Origin: Zhuqueibacter pondensis
Lineage (GTDB): Bacteria; Zhuqueibacterota; Zhuqueibacteria; Zhuqueibacterales; Zhuqueibacteraceae
Assembly: GCA_034505955.1 (NCBI GenBank)
Contig: JAPDQK010000007.1
Span: 62,001 to 126,000 of the forward strand
DNA length: 64,000 nt
Reading direction: 5' to 3'
The position numbers and the translations under genes were made by a program. Numbering within the stretch: position 1 is the first letter of the stretch; every line of letters starts with the position of its first letter. Of the stretch, positions 1 through 9,062 are shown piece after piece. The notes under the pieces are model-generated. The model saw nothing but the letters and a program-made list of their open reading frames with translations, had not been told where the DNA came from and did not search any database.

Positions 1-2
1 GC

Positions 3-1427
3 TTGTTGTTGGTGAACTGCAGCACAAAAATTGGTCCGGACGAACCCGACCCGTTTCCAAACCTCCATATTGTTCGCACCAACCCTGAAAATGGCAAAAC
101 AGGAGTGACGGATTCCGTCAACCTTTCCATCACCTTCAGTGCGGCGATAGATACCACATCTCTGGGCCTGGTCATTGCCCCTTCACCGCCAGGATTTTAT
201 TCCCGTCTGCAATTGAGCGCCGATGGCAAGACCATTTCATCCTCAGTGAAGTTGGCGCCGAACACGGTGTATTCCCTGGTTATCTTTTTTGTGCAAGACC
301 TTTATCAAGATCGAATCACCCAGCCGTTTATTACCCATTTCACCACCGGCACGAGTCTGCCACGTGGCCAGATTTCTGGAAAGGCTGGGGTCCCATTCAA
401 TGTCCCGCTGCAAGGTTTCGCTGGTCTGGTCAGGAAAAATCTGCAGGATATTTTTAATGCCACATTTCCAGACCACGAACTCCGGCAAAATTTGGTGGCG
501 GTTGCGCCGATCATGAACAATGCCGGAGAATTTCAATTCGATCATGTGCCACCAGGCACTTACTGGCCTTTTGCCGGAAAAGACCTGAATTTCGATGGCA
601 AGTTTAGTCTCGCCTCGGTGGATCAAGTTCAAGCGTACGATGCCAATAACGACGGCGCGCCCGATAGCGTAGTCGTCGGCATCGATCAAAGACTTGCCGC
701 CATCAATCTCAACGTGCCTGTGGTTGGCATGAAAGTTGTCCGTACCACTCCGGCGAACGGGGCAACCAACCTCCCTCTCGATGCGGACCTGCAAATCACC
801 TTCAACGTACCTGTGGACACCGCTGATCTCGGCTTGTTTATCGCACCGATTCCGGAAGGATTAAGCACAAAAGATTTAAAACCGAGCGCCGATGGGAAAA
901 CGCTCACAGCAAGAGTGAAACTGCTGGCCAACACAGCGTACACGGCGGTGCTGTATGCCGCGCGCAGCAAAGGTGGCCAGGTTTTGTCTGCGCCTCTGGA
1001 AATCAGTTTCACGACAGGGAATTCTTTCCCAACCGGTGAAGTCAGCGGCACGGCGACCTTACGGGGAGCCGGAATGGCTGCAGCTCAGAATGCGCTCGTT
1101 GCACTGTTGAACACCGATCTGCAACAAGTTATTCTCGAGATTTTCGGCGGCAAGGATCCAACTGAAGTACTGCGCAGTCATCTGCGGGCGATCTCCTATG
1201 TGCGCGATGCTTCGGGCAAATTTGTCATCTCCCATGTTCCAGCCGGTACTTATTGGCCTGCCGGTGCAAAAGATGAAGATAATGATGGCAGCATCGAGCC
1301 GTTAACCGAGCCGATTGGCTTTTATGATGCAGACAATGATGGCAGTGCCACTCGTGCCGACAGCCTCAGGATTCTTGCCGGACAGAAGCTCACCGCAATC
1401 AATATGATTTTTCAAAAACTGTTTTGA
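3..1427 (+). CDS. Ig-like (Big_5/SbsA-type) domain surface protein, 5' end cut by window edge
   Basis: The open frame runs from the window edge, so the true start is probably upstream. The first residues read LLVNCSTK, which could be the end of a lipoprotein signal with the modified Cys at about residue 6, although Asn before the Cys is unusual. The protein is a tandem duplication: two Ig-like modules of the type 'P-x-N-G-x-T-x-V/L-x-L-x-I-x-F-x-x-x-(V/I)-D-T' (about residues 26-115 and 245-340). Each is followed by a segment ending in 'HVP(P/A)GTYWP' and an acidic Asp-rich loop (DANNDGAPDS, DADNDGSATRADS) that resembles a calcium-binding EF-hand or dockerin-like loop. No catalytic motif is visible. 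Likely a cell-surface structural or adhesive protein. Family membership is clear; function is not. Confidence 0.7.
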   Translation: MLLVNCSTKIGPDEPDPFPNLHIVRTNPENGKTGVTDSVNLSITFSAAIDTTSLGLVIAPSPPGFYSRLQLSADGKTISSSVKLAPNTVYSLVIFFVQDLYQDRITQPFITHFTTGTSLPRGQISGKAGVPFNVPLQGFAGLVRKNLQDIFNATFPDHELRQNLVAVAPIMNNAGEFQFDHVPPGTYWPFAGKDLNFDGKFSLASVDQVQAYDANNDGAPDSVVVGIDQRLAAINLNVPVVGMKVVRTTPANGATNLPLDADLQITFNVPVDTADLGLFIAPIPEGLSTKDLKPSADGKTLTARVKLLANTAYTAVLYAARSKGGQVLSAPLEISFTTGNSFPTGEVSGTATLRGAGMAAAQNALVALLNTDLQQVILEIFGGKDPTEVLRSHLRAISYVRDASGKFVISHVPAGTYWPAGAKDEDNDGSIEPLTEPIGFYDADNDGSATRADSLRILAGQKLTAINMIFQKLF

Positions 1428-1477
1428 TGGCAGGCGCGGGTTTTTCATTGTTCCTCTTTCCCCTCTTTAGTAATTAA

Positions 1478-1517
1478 AAAGCTCCGCGATTTTCTTCATC
1501 GCGGAGCTTTATTTTTG
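1478..1517 (+). terminator. Rho-independent terminator after the Ig-domain gene
   Basis: A perfect 13-bp inverted repeat (1478-1490 with 1498-1510, arms AAAGCTCCGCGAT and its complement) encloses a 7-nt loop and is followed by ATTTTT. The A-run before the left arm would give a U-tract on the other strand too, so it may work in both directions. It separates the Ig-domain gene from the HEPN pair. Confidence 0.85.
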
Positions 1518-1528
1518 GAGGGGTCATG

Positions 1529-1563
1529 ATCAATTTCAGCTTGCCATCATGGTTGAAATTGAT
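1529..1563. promoter_or_regulatory. Inverted repeat upstream of the HEPN gene, possible operator
   Basis: Arms ATCAATTTCA (1529-1538) and TGAAATTGAT (1554-1563) are perfect complements with a 15-nt spacer, and lie about 43 bp before the HEPN start. There is no T-tract after it, so it is not a terminator. Position fits an autoregulatory operator or an mRNA hairpin; binding is not shown. Confidence 0.35.
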
Positions 1564-1605
1564 TAAATTAAGTTTCGGAGATATGACATTAGGGAGGAAC
1601 ATTTC

Positions 1606-2001
1606 GTGAGTTACCAAAGTTGGCTCGACAAGGCAAACGAGAATTTGGCTGCTGCACAGCTATGCTTTAATCATGGTCATTTCAATGCTTGTGCCAATCG
1701 ATTATATTACGCCGAGTTTCATGCCGGCGCGGCAGTTCTCGTTAAAAATGGTTTTCTACCGCCAGAAGAAAAAATTGGACATGATTGGCTGCAAGCTAAC
1801 TTTTCAGAAAAGCTTATTCATCGCCGCAAGGTATTTCCGGCGAAGTTTCGATCATATCTCTCGGAAGCATTTTTGTTGCGTATGGTCGCCGACTATAGAA
1901 CGAGGTTCACAAGTAAGGATAATGTCTCACGGGAACTCAAAAAAGCCAAAGAGCTCGTCAAGGCAATAAACCTGGAGGTATCCAATGAGGCTCAATCATA
2001 A
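1606..2001 (+). CDS. HEPN domain protein
   Basis: 131 residues, GTG start supported by the Shine-Dalgarno AGGGAGGA at 1591-1598, 7 nt upstream. The sequence has the layout of the Pfam HEPN family: an N-terminal helix with 'Y..W...A..NL..A', the helix 'ACANRLYYAEFHAGAAVL' (residues 28-45), and the C-terminal 'ADYRTRF....VS.EL..AKELVKAI' (95-121). An Arg-x6-His pair is present at R32/H39, but in this subfamily it is not certain that this is the RNase motif. HEPN proteins often form toxin-antitoxin or defence pairs with nucleotidyltransferases, or act as binding partners without nuclease activity. The downstream gene overlaps by 17 nt, indicating tight co-translation. Role as a toxin is inference. 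Confidence 0.75.
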   Translation: MSYQSWLDKANENLAAAQLCFNHGHFNACANRLYYAEFHAGAAVLVKNGFLPPEEKIGHDWLQANFSEKLIHRRKVFPAKFRSYLSEAFLLRMVADYRTRFTSKDNVSRELKKAKELVKAINLEVSNEAQS

Positions 2002-2257
2002 ACAAGAAGAGTTAATTGCTCAGTTGGCTAAGGAAATTGAAGAAAAGTTTCCTGACATCAAATTTGTCGAGGTCCTTCCAAGCCCTGAAGGTGAAAATAC
2101 GTTGTTGCTTCATTTCACTCAGCCTGACAATGATGATCGCTTTATGGAGATTGCTGAGTATTCGAGCGAGCGCACGACCGACATTCTGCTCGATTACGGC
2201 TATCATTTCGTCGTATTGCCCGTGGTTGAAAATGGCAAGGTCACTGCCAAGGCCTGA
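1985..2257 (+). CDS. Small partner protein of the HEPN gene, unknown function
   Basis: 90 residues. The ATG at 1985 lies inside the end of the HEPN gene and has a strong GGAGG at 1974-1978. The protein is acidic, without membrane segments: an N-terminal helix (residues 5-20), a strand-like stretch 'IKFVEVLP', 'NTLLLHF', and a C-terminal 'TTDILLDYGYHFVVLPVV'. The usual HEPN partner is a MNT-type nucleotidyltransferase with a GSxARG...SDxDL motif; this motif is absent. The C-terminal pattern (helix, Leu-rich strand, 'DYGYHFVVLPV') recalls the end of such nucleotidyltransferases, so a reduced, inactive nucleotidyltransferase fold is one possibility. I do not recognise a named family. It ends 155 bp before sppA. 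Confidence 0.65.
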   Translation: MRLNHKQEELIAQLAKEIEEKFPDIKFVEVLPSPEGENTLLLHFTQPDNDDRFMEIAEYSSERTTDILLDYGYHFVVLPVVENGKVTAKA

Positions 2258-2290
2258 GCAAAAAATCTTTTCCACGCATTTATGCTCCAG

Positions 2291-2338
2291 CGGATGAATA
2301 AAGACCCTGCCTGCAGCAGGCGGGTCGTTATTCATCCG
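2291..2338. repeat. 48-bp near-perfect palindrome
   Basis: Left half 2291-2314 and right half 2316-2338 are reverse complements except for one extra T and one A/C mismatch. The outer arms are CGGATGAATAA/TTATTCATCCG and the inner arms are GC-rich around CTGCAGCAGG. No T-tract follows, so this is more like a REP-type hairpin than a terminator. It lies between the HEPN pair and sppA. Confidence 0.7.
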
Positions 2339-2412
2339 GTTGAAAAATTTCTTTTAGTTGCGATTTTTTCGTATTGGGCTTTGCGAATGAATTTACAGGA
2401 GAATAAATCCGG

Positions 2413-4830
2413 ATGAAATATACTCTGTGTGCCGCAGCTCTTGTGCTCTTGTTCCACAATATCGCCCAAAGCCAAGTCAACTCCAACAGTGATCTTTTCT
2501 CATCCCGTGCTCGTAGTTTCTCCTTCGTCGCCACCGCCGATGCGCCCGCCGACCTGCTGATCAATCCGGCGCTGCTGGCAATTCCTCACGGACAAAATTT
2601 CTCCTACAGCACTTTTTTGAATGAGTCCAACGCGGCGCTCGAGCACCACATGCAAATTACCGGCACACCCTTCCTGCCGCTGTTGAGTTGGCGCCGCGCA
2701 AGTCTGGGCACAAAATCGACCGCAACGAATTTCTATTCCATTGGTGCCGCAATCGGCGGCAAAAGCGGCGGCATCGGATTGGTCACCGAATGGTTCTCCG
2801 GTGATTTGACCGGCAAACGCACGCGCCACACTTATCATTTCGGCACATTTTGGCGGCCCACCAATGGTTTGTCGTTTGGTTATGTGTGGAATCATTTCAA
2901 TTCGCCGGCATTCAATGGCAGGGAAATCGACGCGCGACACACGCTCGGCATCGGGGTGCGACCATGGGGCAATGAACGATTGACCCTTGCCGCCGAAATC
3001 GCGATGAGGGATAAAACCAATCTCGACACCACGCCGTTTAAAATCGGCGGCGATTTCAAGCTGGCGAAAGGATGGCATTTGCGGGGAAGCTGGCGCGATC
3101 AACGTGATGGCACACGCGAAATTACTTTTGGCCTCGGCTTCGATTTGCCAAACTCCGGAGTTGGTATTGACAACGCACGCACCAAGGATAAAAATGCCGG
3201 CACGCGAATAACCCTTTCGGCCACTCAATTTCGCAAACCGAGCTTGATTCACGGCACCAAAAAAATTGCAGAAATCAAGCTGGAGGGTGTTTATCCCGAC
3301 TACGACGTGCCGCCGCCAATGCTCGGCAACCTCGCCTTTGGCAAAAGCCGGCGCGGCTTGCAAAGCATTATTCGGGAATTGGATCGCATCGCGGAATCGC
3401 CTGAAATCGGCGGCTTGCTGTTGCAGATCAAAAACTTTGCGACGAGCTATCCGATCTTCGGATTGAGCGGCAATTTGCAGGAGCTTGGCGCTGCCATCAA
3501 ACGTGTCCGTGCAGCCGGGAAGCCCGTAGTCGCCTATCTCGATGCCGATGATGCTGGAGGCGCCTTTGCCGGAGTGGCGGAGTATTATATCGCCAGCCAT
3601 GCCAACCAAATCATGATTGCAGAGCTGGCAGGCCTCGGCCAATACGGTATTCACTTTCAGTCCATCAAATATCGCTACACCGCGAAGAAGCTGGGCATCG
3701 ATGTGCGCACCTACACGGCTGGCAAATACAAATCTTCACTCAATCCGATTTCGGACAGCTTGAGCACCGTAAAGATCGAAGAGCTCGATCAACTCGTCGA
3801 TGAGACCTACGAACAAATGCTCCAGCAAGTTGCCGAAGGCCGGGGTCTGCAGATGACGCAGACACTGCGCGATACCCTGTCGAGCTTGTTATTTCCGGCA
3901 ACGGCGAAGGCGCTGAGATTGGTTGATCGCATTGGCTGGTATGAAGACGCCCAAAAGCTCGCCGCACAAATTGTTTTCGGCGACAGCAACCGTACCCGGC
4001 TTGTGAATATGGCGAACCTGAAAGACTGGGATACCAATTGGCAACGTCAAAAAGGTGTTGCTGTTATTGGTGTGTATGGCAGCATTGTTACCGGCGAAAG
4101 CAAGCCGCCAAGTGGGCTGCCGATTCCATTTCTGGCGCAAGGTCGCAGCACCGGCTCGGCCACGGTTTTGAAGCAACTCGAGGCCGCGGTGAAAGATCGC
4201 TATACAAAAGCGATCGTATTGCGCGTCGATTCTCCCGGCGGCTCGGCAATCGCTTCGGACGAGATCACCCGCAAAATTCGCGAAGTACGAAAAAAGAAGC
4301 CGTTGGTGGTGTCGATGGGTGATCTGGCGGCCAGTGGTGGATATTACGTCTCGACCTACGGCGAGAAAATTTTTGCGACGCCCTTGACCATGACGGGCAG
4401 TATCGGCGTGATTACCGCGATCCCCTTTTTATACGATCTTGCCAAACACGCCGATTTGTATGTGCGAAATTTCGACCGCGGCAAGTACAGCCCGCTATTG
4501 GATGTCTTTCAGCCGCCTTCGCCGGAGCTGGAAAGCTGGATCACGCGCGCGTTGAATTTTTATTATGAGCCGTTCTTGCAGAAAGTAGCGGATGGCCGCA
4601 ATCTGGACATGGCGCACGTCCGGGAAGTGGCGCAAGGCCGCATCTGGACTGGTGCACGGGCGAAAGAAATCAAGCTCATTGATGAGTTCGGCGGGCTATA
4701 CGACGCCTTGGAATACGCCAGAAAAAAAGTGGGCTTGCCCCGTAACTATCAGGTGCAATTTTATGCCGTGCCGCCGACGAGTGTCATGCCGGGGGTGGGA
4801 GCAGTTTTGTCCAAAGAATCAAACTGGTAA
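2413..4830 (+). CDS. sppA: Signal peptide peptidase SppA (S49, long form) with N-terminal barrel-like extension
   Basis: 805 residues; long-form SppA of E. coli is about 618. An N-terminal signal peptide (about 1-21, ending AQSQ) is followed by about 245 residues rich in alternating aromatic strands (for example 'FYSIGAAIGGKSGG', 'LTLAAEIAMRD') that look like an outer-membrane beta-barrel. Two S49 repeats follow, starting near residue 280. The general-base Lys of the first repeat is K440 in 'GKYKSSLNP' and the nucleophile of the second is S641 in 'GDLAASGGYY', matching the Lys/Ser dyad split across the repeats of the long SppA family. 'DSPGGSA' is also present. The usual N-terminal inner-membrane anchor is not obvious. 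An AGGAG lies about 11 nt before ATG. Role: cleavage of signal peptides or other membrane-associated peptides, here possibly at the outer membrane (inference). Confidence 0.85.
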   Translation: MKYTLCAAALVLLFHNIAQSQVNSNSDLFSSRARSFSFVATADAPADLLINPALLAIPHGQNFSYSTFLNESNAALEHHMQITGTPFLPLLSWRRASLGTKSTATNFYSIGAAIGGKSGGIGLVTEWFSGDLTGKRTRHTYHFGTFWRPTNGLSFGYVWNHFNSPAFNGREIDARHTLGIGVRPWGNERLTLAAEIAMRDKTNLDTTPFKIGGDFKLAKGWHLRGSWRDQRDGTREITFGLGFDLPNSGVGIDNARTKDKNAGTRITLSATQFRKPSLIHGTKKIAEIKLEGVYPDYDVPPPMLGNLAFGKSRRGLQSIIRELDRIAESPEIGGLLLQIKNFATSYPIFGLSGNLQELGAAIKRVRAAGKPVVAYLDADDAGGAFAGVAEYYIASHANQIMIAELAGLGQYGIHFQSIKYRYTAKKLGIDVRTYTAGKYKSSLNPISDSLSTVKIEELDQLVDETYEQMLQQVAEGRGLQMTQTLRDTLSSLLFPATAKALRLVDRIGWYEDAQKLAAQIVFGDSNRTRLVNMANLKDWDTNWQRQKGVAVIGVYGSIVTGESKPPSGLPIPFLAQGRSTGSATVLKQLEAAVKDRYTKAIVLRVDSPGGSAIASDEITRKIREVRKKKPLVVSMGDLAASGGYYVSTYGEKIFATPLTMTGSIGVITAIPFLYDLAKHADLYVRNFDRGKYSPLLDVFQPPSPELESWITRALNFYYEPFLQKVADGRNLDMAHVREVAQGRIWTGARAKEIKLIDEFGGLYDALEYARKKVGLPRNYQVQFYAVPPTSVMPGVGAVLSKESNW

Positions 4831-4839
4831 TGAAAGAGT

Positions 4840-7800
4840 TCAACCGGCGGTTAACGTGATGATCGTGGACTGCTCAGGCTTGCCACGAAAATGCTCGAGT
4901 ATCAGGGGATCTTTGGTGAAATAAAAAATCTGGTGCGATTCGGCCAGCAGATCGAGGATTTGCAGCGCATTGGTCATTCTTTTCGTGTCGGCGTGTACCA
5001 GAGGATCGTCGAGCATGAGCGGAATGGATTCACCGCTTTCGGCAAAAATCTCCACGACGCCGGCACGTAACAATAAATAGACTTGCTCAATCGTTCCCAC
5101 GCTAAGCTTGGTCAAGATCGTCGGGGAAGAAACCGCCGGCCCATGCAGTCGCACGGAAAAATCCGTGGGATCAACCATGGCGCTCCGATACCGGCCGTTC
5201 GTGAGTTGGTCAAGATACCGGCCCAAAAATTTGTTCAGCCGTGGCGCGAAATCATGGTGCAGCCGCTGCGCGGCCTGCGAAATAAAGTCACGTGCCAGCT
5301 CGAGCGCATGGCGGGCGTTCTCCAGACTATTGACTTCGGCTTCGACCAGCGCGATGTCTTCTTCAATCTCTGCCAGTGGCGGCAGTCCCTGCAAACGCGC
5401 CTCCACCCTTTCCTGCAAAACCGCAAGAGTTTGCTCTTTCGCATGAATTTCCTCTTGCAGTTTTTCCCGTTGTCTTTGCAATTCGACGCGGGAAATCTCG
5501 TTCACCGCCGGCGGCGATTTTTTCGCACTGCCGTCGCTACCCGCTGACATGGCCGCCTCCGTCCCGGCATCGAATGTACGCAATTCCTCGCGCAAACGCG
5601 CGATGGCCTCGTTGATGGCGGCCGGTGTTTCTCCTTCCAGAATTTCGTCACCAAGCGCCTCCGCTTGCTGCAATTGCATCTGCAAATTCCCCAAATATTC
5701 TCGTTTTTGACATCCCGCCAAAAAACTTTGAAAGGCTTTCTCGCCAACGGGCTCGGTGATCCCGGCTTTTCGCAAAATGGCCTCCAACTTGCCGGAGAGT
5801 TCGGCAAGATTGATCTCAATCTGCTTTATCTTTTCCTCGATTTGCGCGAGGCGTTGTTGTGCGGTGTTCTTGTCACTCCAGAGATGATAGCTTTCGCGCA
5901 GGCGCTTCTCCGCATCTTGCAAGGTTTCAGGAGCGATATGACCGATGCCAATTGCCGTCATCCAGTTACTCAGCGGCTGCTCAATCTTGTTCATTTTTTC
6001 CTTGATGTCTTTATCGGCCTTGATCACCTTGCTGAGCTCCTCGAATTGCAACCGGTGCTGTTCCAATTCTTGAATCGACGCAACCTGATAACGAGACAGC
6101 ACCTCCCGCAAATTCTGCCGGTTTTCCATGTATCGATCTTCGACTTGCAGGAGCCAGGTACCGAGCTCGCGACTTCGCGTCGCCCAGCGAACATATAACA
6201 CAATCACCAAGGCCAGCGCCACCAGGCAAATGGGTAAAATGACACCGAGCGCCTTGTCATTACCAAATAACCGATTGGCAAGATCCATCACCAGCGCAAC
6301 AATGGCCACAATTGAAGCGATTGCCGCAAAGCCTTGTCTGCGCTCCCGATCTTTCTGATGCCGATCATATGCCGCACGGGCCGCAGCAACCTCGGCTTCG
6401 TCCTCTTTAACGCGCATTTCGAGCATCTTATACTGTTCGAGCTGCCGCCAATCCAAGCCGGCAAAGCCGGCAAGTTCGCTTTCGCTCAGGCCGGCCTTCT
6501 GCAAGGCGTCACTGATCGCGTGCCTGGCATTCTCGTTGTCAATGATCTCCTGAAAGGTGGTTTCCCAGCGGCTGCGTAACACCAGAAAGTCCTCGAACAA
6601 AAATTCGTTCCAAAGCGACTCGGGCACCTGCAAGGTTTTGCTTCGTTCCGATAGAGCCATCAATTGCAATTCGAGACTGGTGCGTTCATCCAAATGCATG
6701 GTGCGCAGCTTGTCATGATGGTTATAATCGTGCATGAGCTGGAAAAAAACCTCCTGGTCTGCGACGGGGAAATCCTGGCACGGCGATAACGCTGCGATCT
6801 CCTCCGCCAACTTTGCACGTTGGCGATCGTTTTCTTGTGCCCGGCTCAGGCGCGCCTCGAACAAGGCCAACTGGGTTTGAATGATCTGCCGATCGAGGGC
6901 GGCCAACTGCCCATGAAGCTCATCCAGCTCCATTTTCAGGATGTCGATTTTTTCAATGTCGCTTTGCACTTCCCGCTGTGTGGCCAGCCGCAAGAGGTAG
7001 GTGGCGCGTAAATCCTCGAGACGAAGACGCGCTTGCGGCAGCAGTGCTTTTTGCGAACGGTCGCTGCCCAATTCCCGCAATTTTCGATCAAGACGCTCAG
7101 TGGCTTGTTCCGCCGAATGATCGGCGCCGGCGGAATCGAGCAAACGAAGAATCGCATCCGAGACGGCACTGGCCTCGCGTTCGGCCAATGGCCTGAGCGC
7201 GCCTTGTTGCAAACATGCTGTGGCAAGAAAAACCTGGCGTGACATGCCGATTTGCCTTTCCATAAAATCAACTTTGCCATGCCGGCCGCGGCGATAGCGC
7301 CCCAACCAATCCTCGCCAGTGACGGCATCAAGAAGCACAGTCGGCACATCGGCGCTGCTGAAATCACGATGAATCAAAAACGTTTGGCCGGTGTCAAGGG
7401 CGTATTTGAGGCTGCCACGATACCCGTGCCGGGCTGTAACGGTTTTGCCGTCCGAGTCGTTGTCTTCCAGGGCGGTAATCATTGTTTCAGCTTCAAGAAT
7501 ACGCGCTTCGGGAGACCGCAGTGTGGCGGAAGCATGCGATTCCGGTGGTGGAGCGACAACAATCTTCGGTTCGTGCAAGACCGGGCTTGTCTCCGGACCA
7601 TTCCGTACCATTTCATTTTCAGATGGGATAGTTGAAAGCGGCAGCGCACTGGTTGGTGAAGCAAAAATCACAGTTTGAGCAGCCTCCGCTGCAGATTGAC
7701 GAACGCCCCACGGGAAAAAACGTTCGTGCAATTCTTGCTCGCGCGGGAGTGCACGAGGGCCATCATAAAATCCATAGAGCAACGCAATGATGGCATGCTG

Positions 7801-7917
7801 TAATGTCGATTTGCCGGCTTCGTTGGGTCCAAAAATGATATTAGTTTTCGGATGGAAACTGAAATGCGCATCGCGCAAACACCCAAAGCCCGTGAGAGTC
7901 ATTTCAAGTAATTTCAT
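4840..7917 (-). CDS. YhaN-like AAA/SMC-type ATPase
   Basis: 1025 residues. The N-terminus 'MKLLEMTLTGFGCLRDAHFSF' and Walker A 'FGPNEAGKST' (about 31-40) are typical of the RecF/SbcC/YhaN group. The middle consists of long coiled coils with two adjacent hydrophobic helices (about 527-580). The C-terminal half-site has the signature region 'LSVGTIEQVYLLLRAG' and Walker B 'PLMLDDPLVHAD' (about 968-979). It overlaps the upstream phosphoesterase gene by 4 nt (ATGA), so the two form an SbcCD-like pair. YhaN/YhaO proteins are linked to DNA repair or phage-related functions in Bacillus; the hydrophobic pair suggests membrane association. It converges with sppA, leaving only 9 bp and no terminator between. 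Confidence 0.85.
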   Translation of the reverse strand: MKLLEMTLTGFGCLRDAHFSFHPKTNIIFGPNEAGKSTLQHAIIALLYGFYDGPRALPREQELHERFFPWGVRQSAAEAAQTVIFASPTSALPLSTIPSENEMVRNGPETSPVLHEPKIVVAPPPESHASATLRSPEARILEAETMITALEDNDSDGKTVTARHGYRGSLKYALDTGQTFLIHRDFSSADVPTVLLDAVTGEDWLGRYRRGRHGKVDFMERQIGMSRQVFLATACLQQGALRPLAEREASAVSDAILRLLDSAGADHSAEQATERLDRKLRELGSDRSQKALLPQARLRLEDLRATYLLRLATQREVQSDIEKIDILKMELDELHGQLAALDRQIIQTQLALFEARLSRAQENDRQRAKLAEEIAALSPCQDFPVADQEVFFQLMHDYNHHDKLRTMHLDERTSLELQLMALSERSKTLQVPESLWNEFLFEDFLVLRSRWETTFQEIIDNENARHAISDALQKAGLSESELAGFAGLDWRQLEQYKMLEMRVKEDEAEVAAARAAYDRHQKDRERRQGFAAIASIVAIVALVMDLANRLFGNDKALGVILPICLVALALVIVLYVRWATRSRELGTWLLQVEDRYMENRQNLREVLSRYQVASIQELEQHRLQFEELSKVIKADKDIKEKMNKIEQPLSNWMTAIGIGHIAPETLQDAEKRLRESYHLWSDKNTAQQRLAQIEEKIKQIEINLAELSGKLEAILRKAGITEPVGEKAFQSFLAGCQKREYLGNLQMQLQQAEALGDEILEGETPAAINEAIARLREELRTFDAGTEAAMSAGSDGSAKKSPPAVNEISRVELQRQREKLQEEIHAKEQTLAVLQERVEARLQGLPPLAEIEEDIALVEAEVNSLENARHALELARDFISQAAQRLHHDFAPRLNKFLGRYLDQLTNGRYRSAMVDPTDFSVRLHGPAVSSPTILTKLSVGTIEQVYLLLRAGVVEIFAESGESIPLMLDDPLVHADTKRMTNALQILDLLAESHQIFYFTKDPLILEHFRGKPEQSTIITLTAG

Positions 7918-9062
7918 CGCAGTGCAATCTCCTCCTGATTGAAAGCCTGCAGGCCGTAAATCAGCGCATCCATGTAACGCTGTTGATTTTGCGGCTCCCG
8001 TTCGCAGGCCATCAAAATTTCTCGCACAAAAGCGCCGCGCACCGTCGGCTCTTGTGCCAGTTGCTCCAAATCAGCCGATGGTCGGGTCAAATTTTCGAGA
8101 TGCACAAAGGCAAAATGATCTTGAATCCGGTGAGTGATGACAGGCAGGTCCAAAAAGAGCGAGGGTTGGGCATTGCCGACCAGTCGCAGGCGCACAAAGG
8201 CCTTTCCGAAGTCGCGCGCCTTTTGCAGCGCCATAATTTTGTCAAATAGCTGATCTCGGTGAGCGCAATCATCGACCTTGACATCGACGGTTTCAAAGCG
8301 CAACTCTGCCATGGGCAGGACTTCGATCTGCGGGGGTTGACCGGCCTCGAGTTGAACCCATGCCACACCGTGATCGCCGGCCTCATCAAAGCCGAGCGGC
8401 TCAGGACTGCCGGGGTAAACCACCACCGTATTGTGATCACGCACAATCTGTGACGTGTGATAATGCCCAAGCAAGGCCAGCGGAAATCCGGCTTGCTGAA
8501 TATCTGCGATGGTTACAGGCGCATGATTGCCGAGCGCCTGCACAGGGGAAGATACCAATGTGGCGTGGAGGAGGAGGATCGGAAACCGCTGGCTGCCTGC
8601 GCCGGTTTGTGTTGCAAGTTGAAAATGCAATAAAAAATTCTGCCGTTCACTTGGAGAAAGATGTGCGGCAGACCACAAGGAAAAATCCTTCGTCAAAGCT
8701 CTCTCGGTCAGCCGGTTGCTGATGAAAATATTGACATTCTCAGGCCAACGGCCGCGTTGATAGGGCGAGGCGGCGTCGGCCGCATCGTGATTGCCAGGTG
8801 CAATGAACACAGGAATCGGCGCCAACCGTTCAAATTCGCTGACCAAAAAAACGGCGGTGTCCGGAGAAAGCCGGGCGCGTTCAAAAAGGTCCCCGGCTAC
8901 GGTAACAGCGTTCGCACCACGCTCTTTGGCGAGATCGATAATACGGCGGAGGGTCGTGCGCAATTGTTCCCGGCACCGCCGCGCCAATGTTGCCGGCAAG
9001 CGGCTACCCGTGAACGCAGCATCAAGATGCAAATCGGCAAAATGCAAAATGGAAAACGACAA
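7914..9062 (-). CDS. YhaO/SbcD-like DNA repair metallophosphoesterase
   Basis: 382 residues with calcineurin-like phosphoesterase motifs in order: 'FADLHLD' (D-x-H), 'VAGDLFE', 'APGNHDA' and 'LLGHYH'. This matches Mre11/SbcD/YhaO nucleases that work with an SMC-like ATPase, here the next gene. The start is TTG at 9062; no ATG exists near the conserved N-terminus 'SFSILHFADLHLD', and GGAG lies 8 nt upstream of the TTG, which supports it. Predicted Mn-dependent nuclease subunit acting on DNA ends in the cytoplasm. Confidence 0.85.
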   Translation of the reverse strand: MSFSILHFADLHLDAAFTGSRLPATLARRCREQLRTTLRRIIDLAKERGANAVTVAGDLFERARLSPDTAVFLVSEFERLAPIPVFIAPGNHDAADAASPYQRGRWPENVNIFISNRLTERALTKDFSLWSAAHLSPSERQNFLLHFQLATQTGAGSQRFPILLLHATLVSSPVQALGNHAPVTIADIQQAGFPLALLGHYHTSQIVRDHNTVVVYPGSPEPLGFDEAGDHGVAWVQLEAGQPPQIEVLPMAELRFETVDVKVDDCAHRDQLFDKIMALQKARDFGKAFVRLRLVGNAQPSLFLDLPVITHRIQDHFAFVHLENLTRPSADLEQLAQEPTVRGAFVREILMACEREPQNQQRYMDALIYGLQAFNQEEIALR

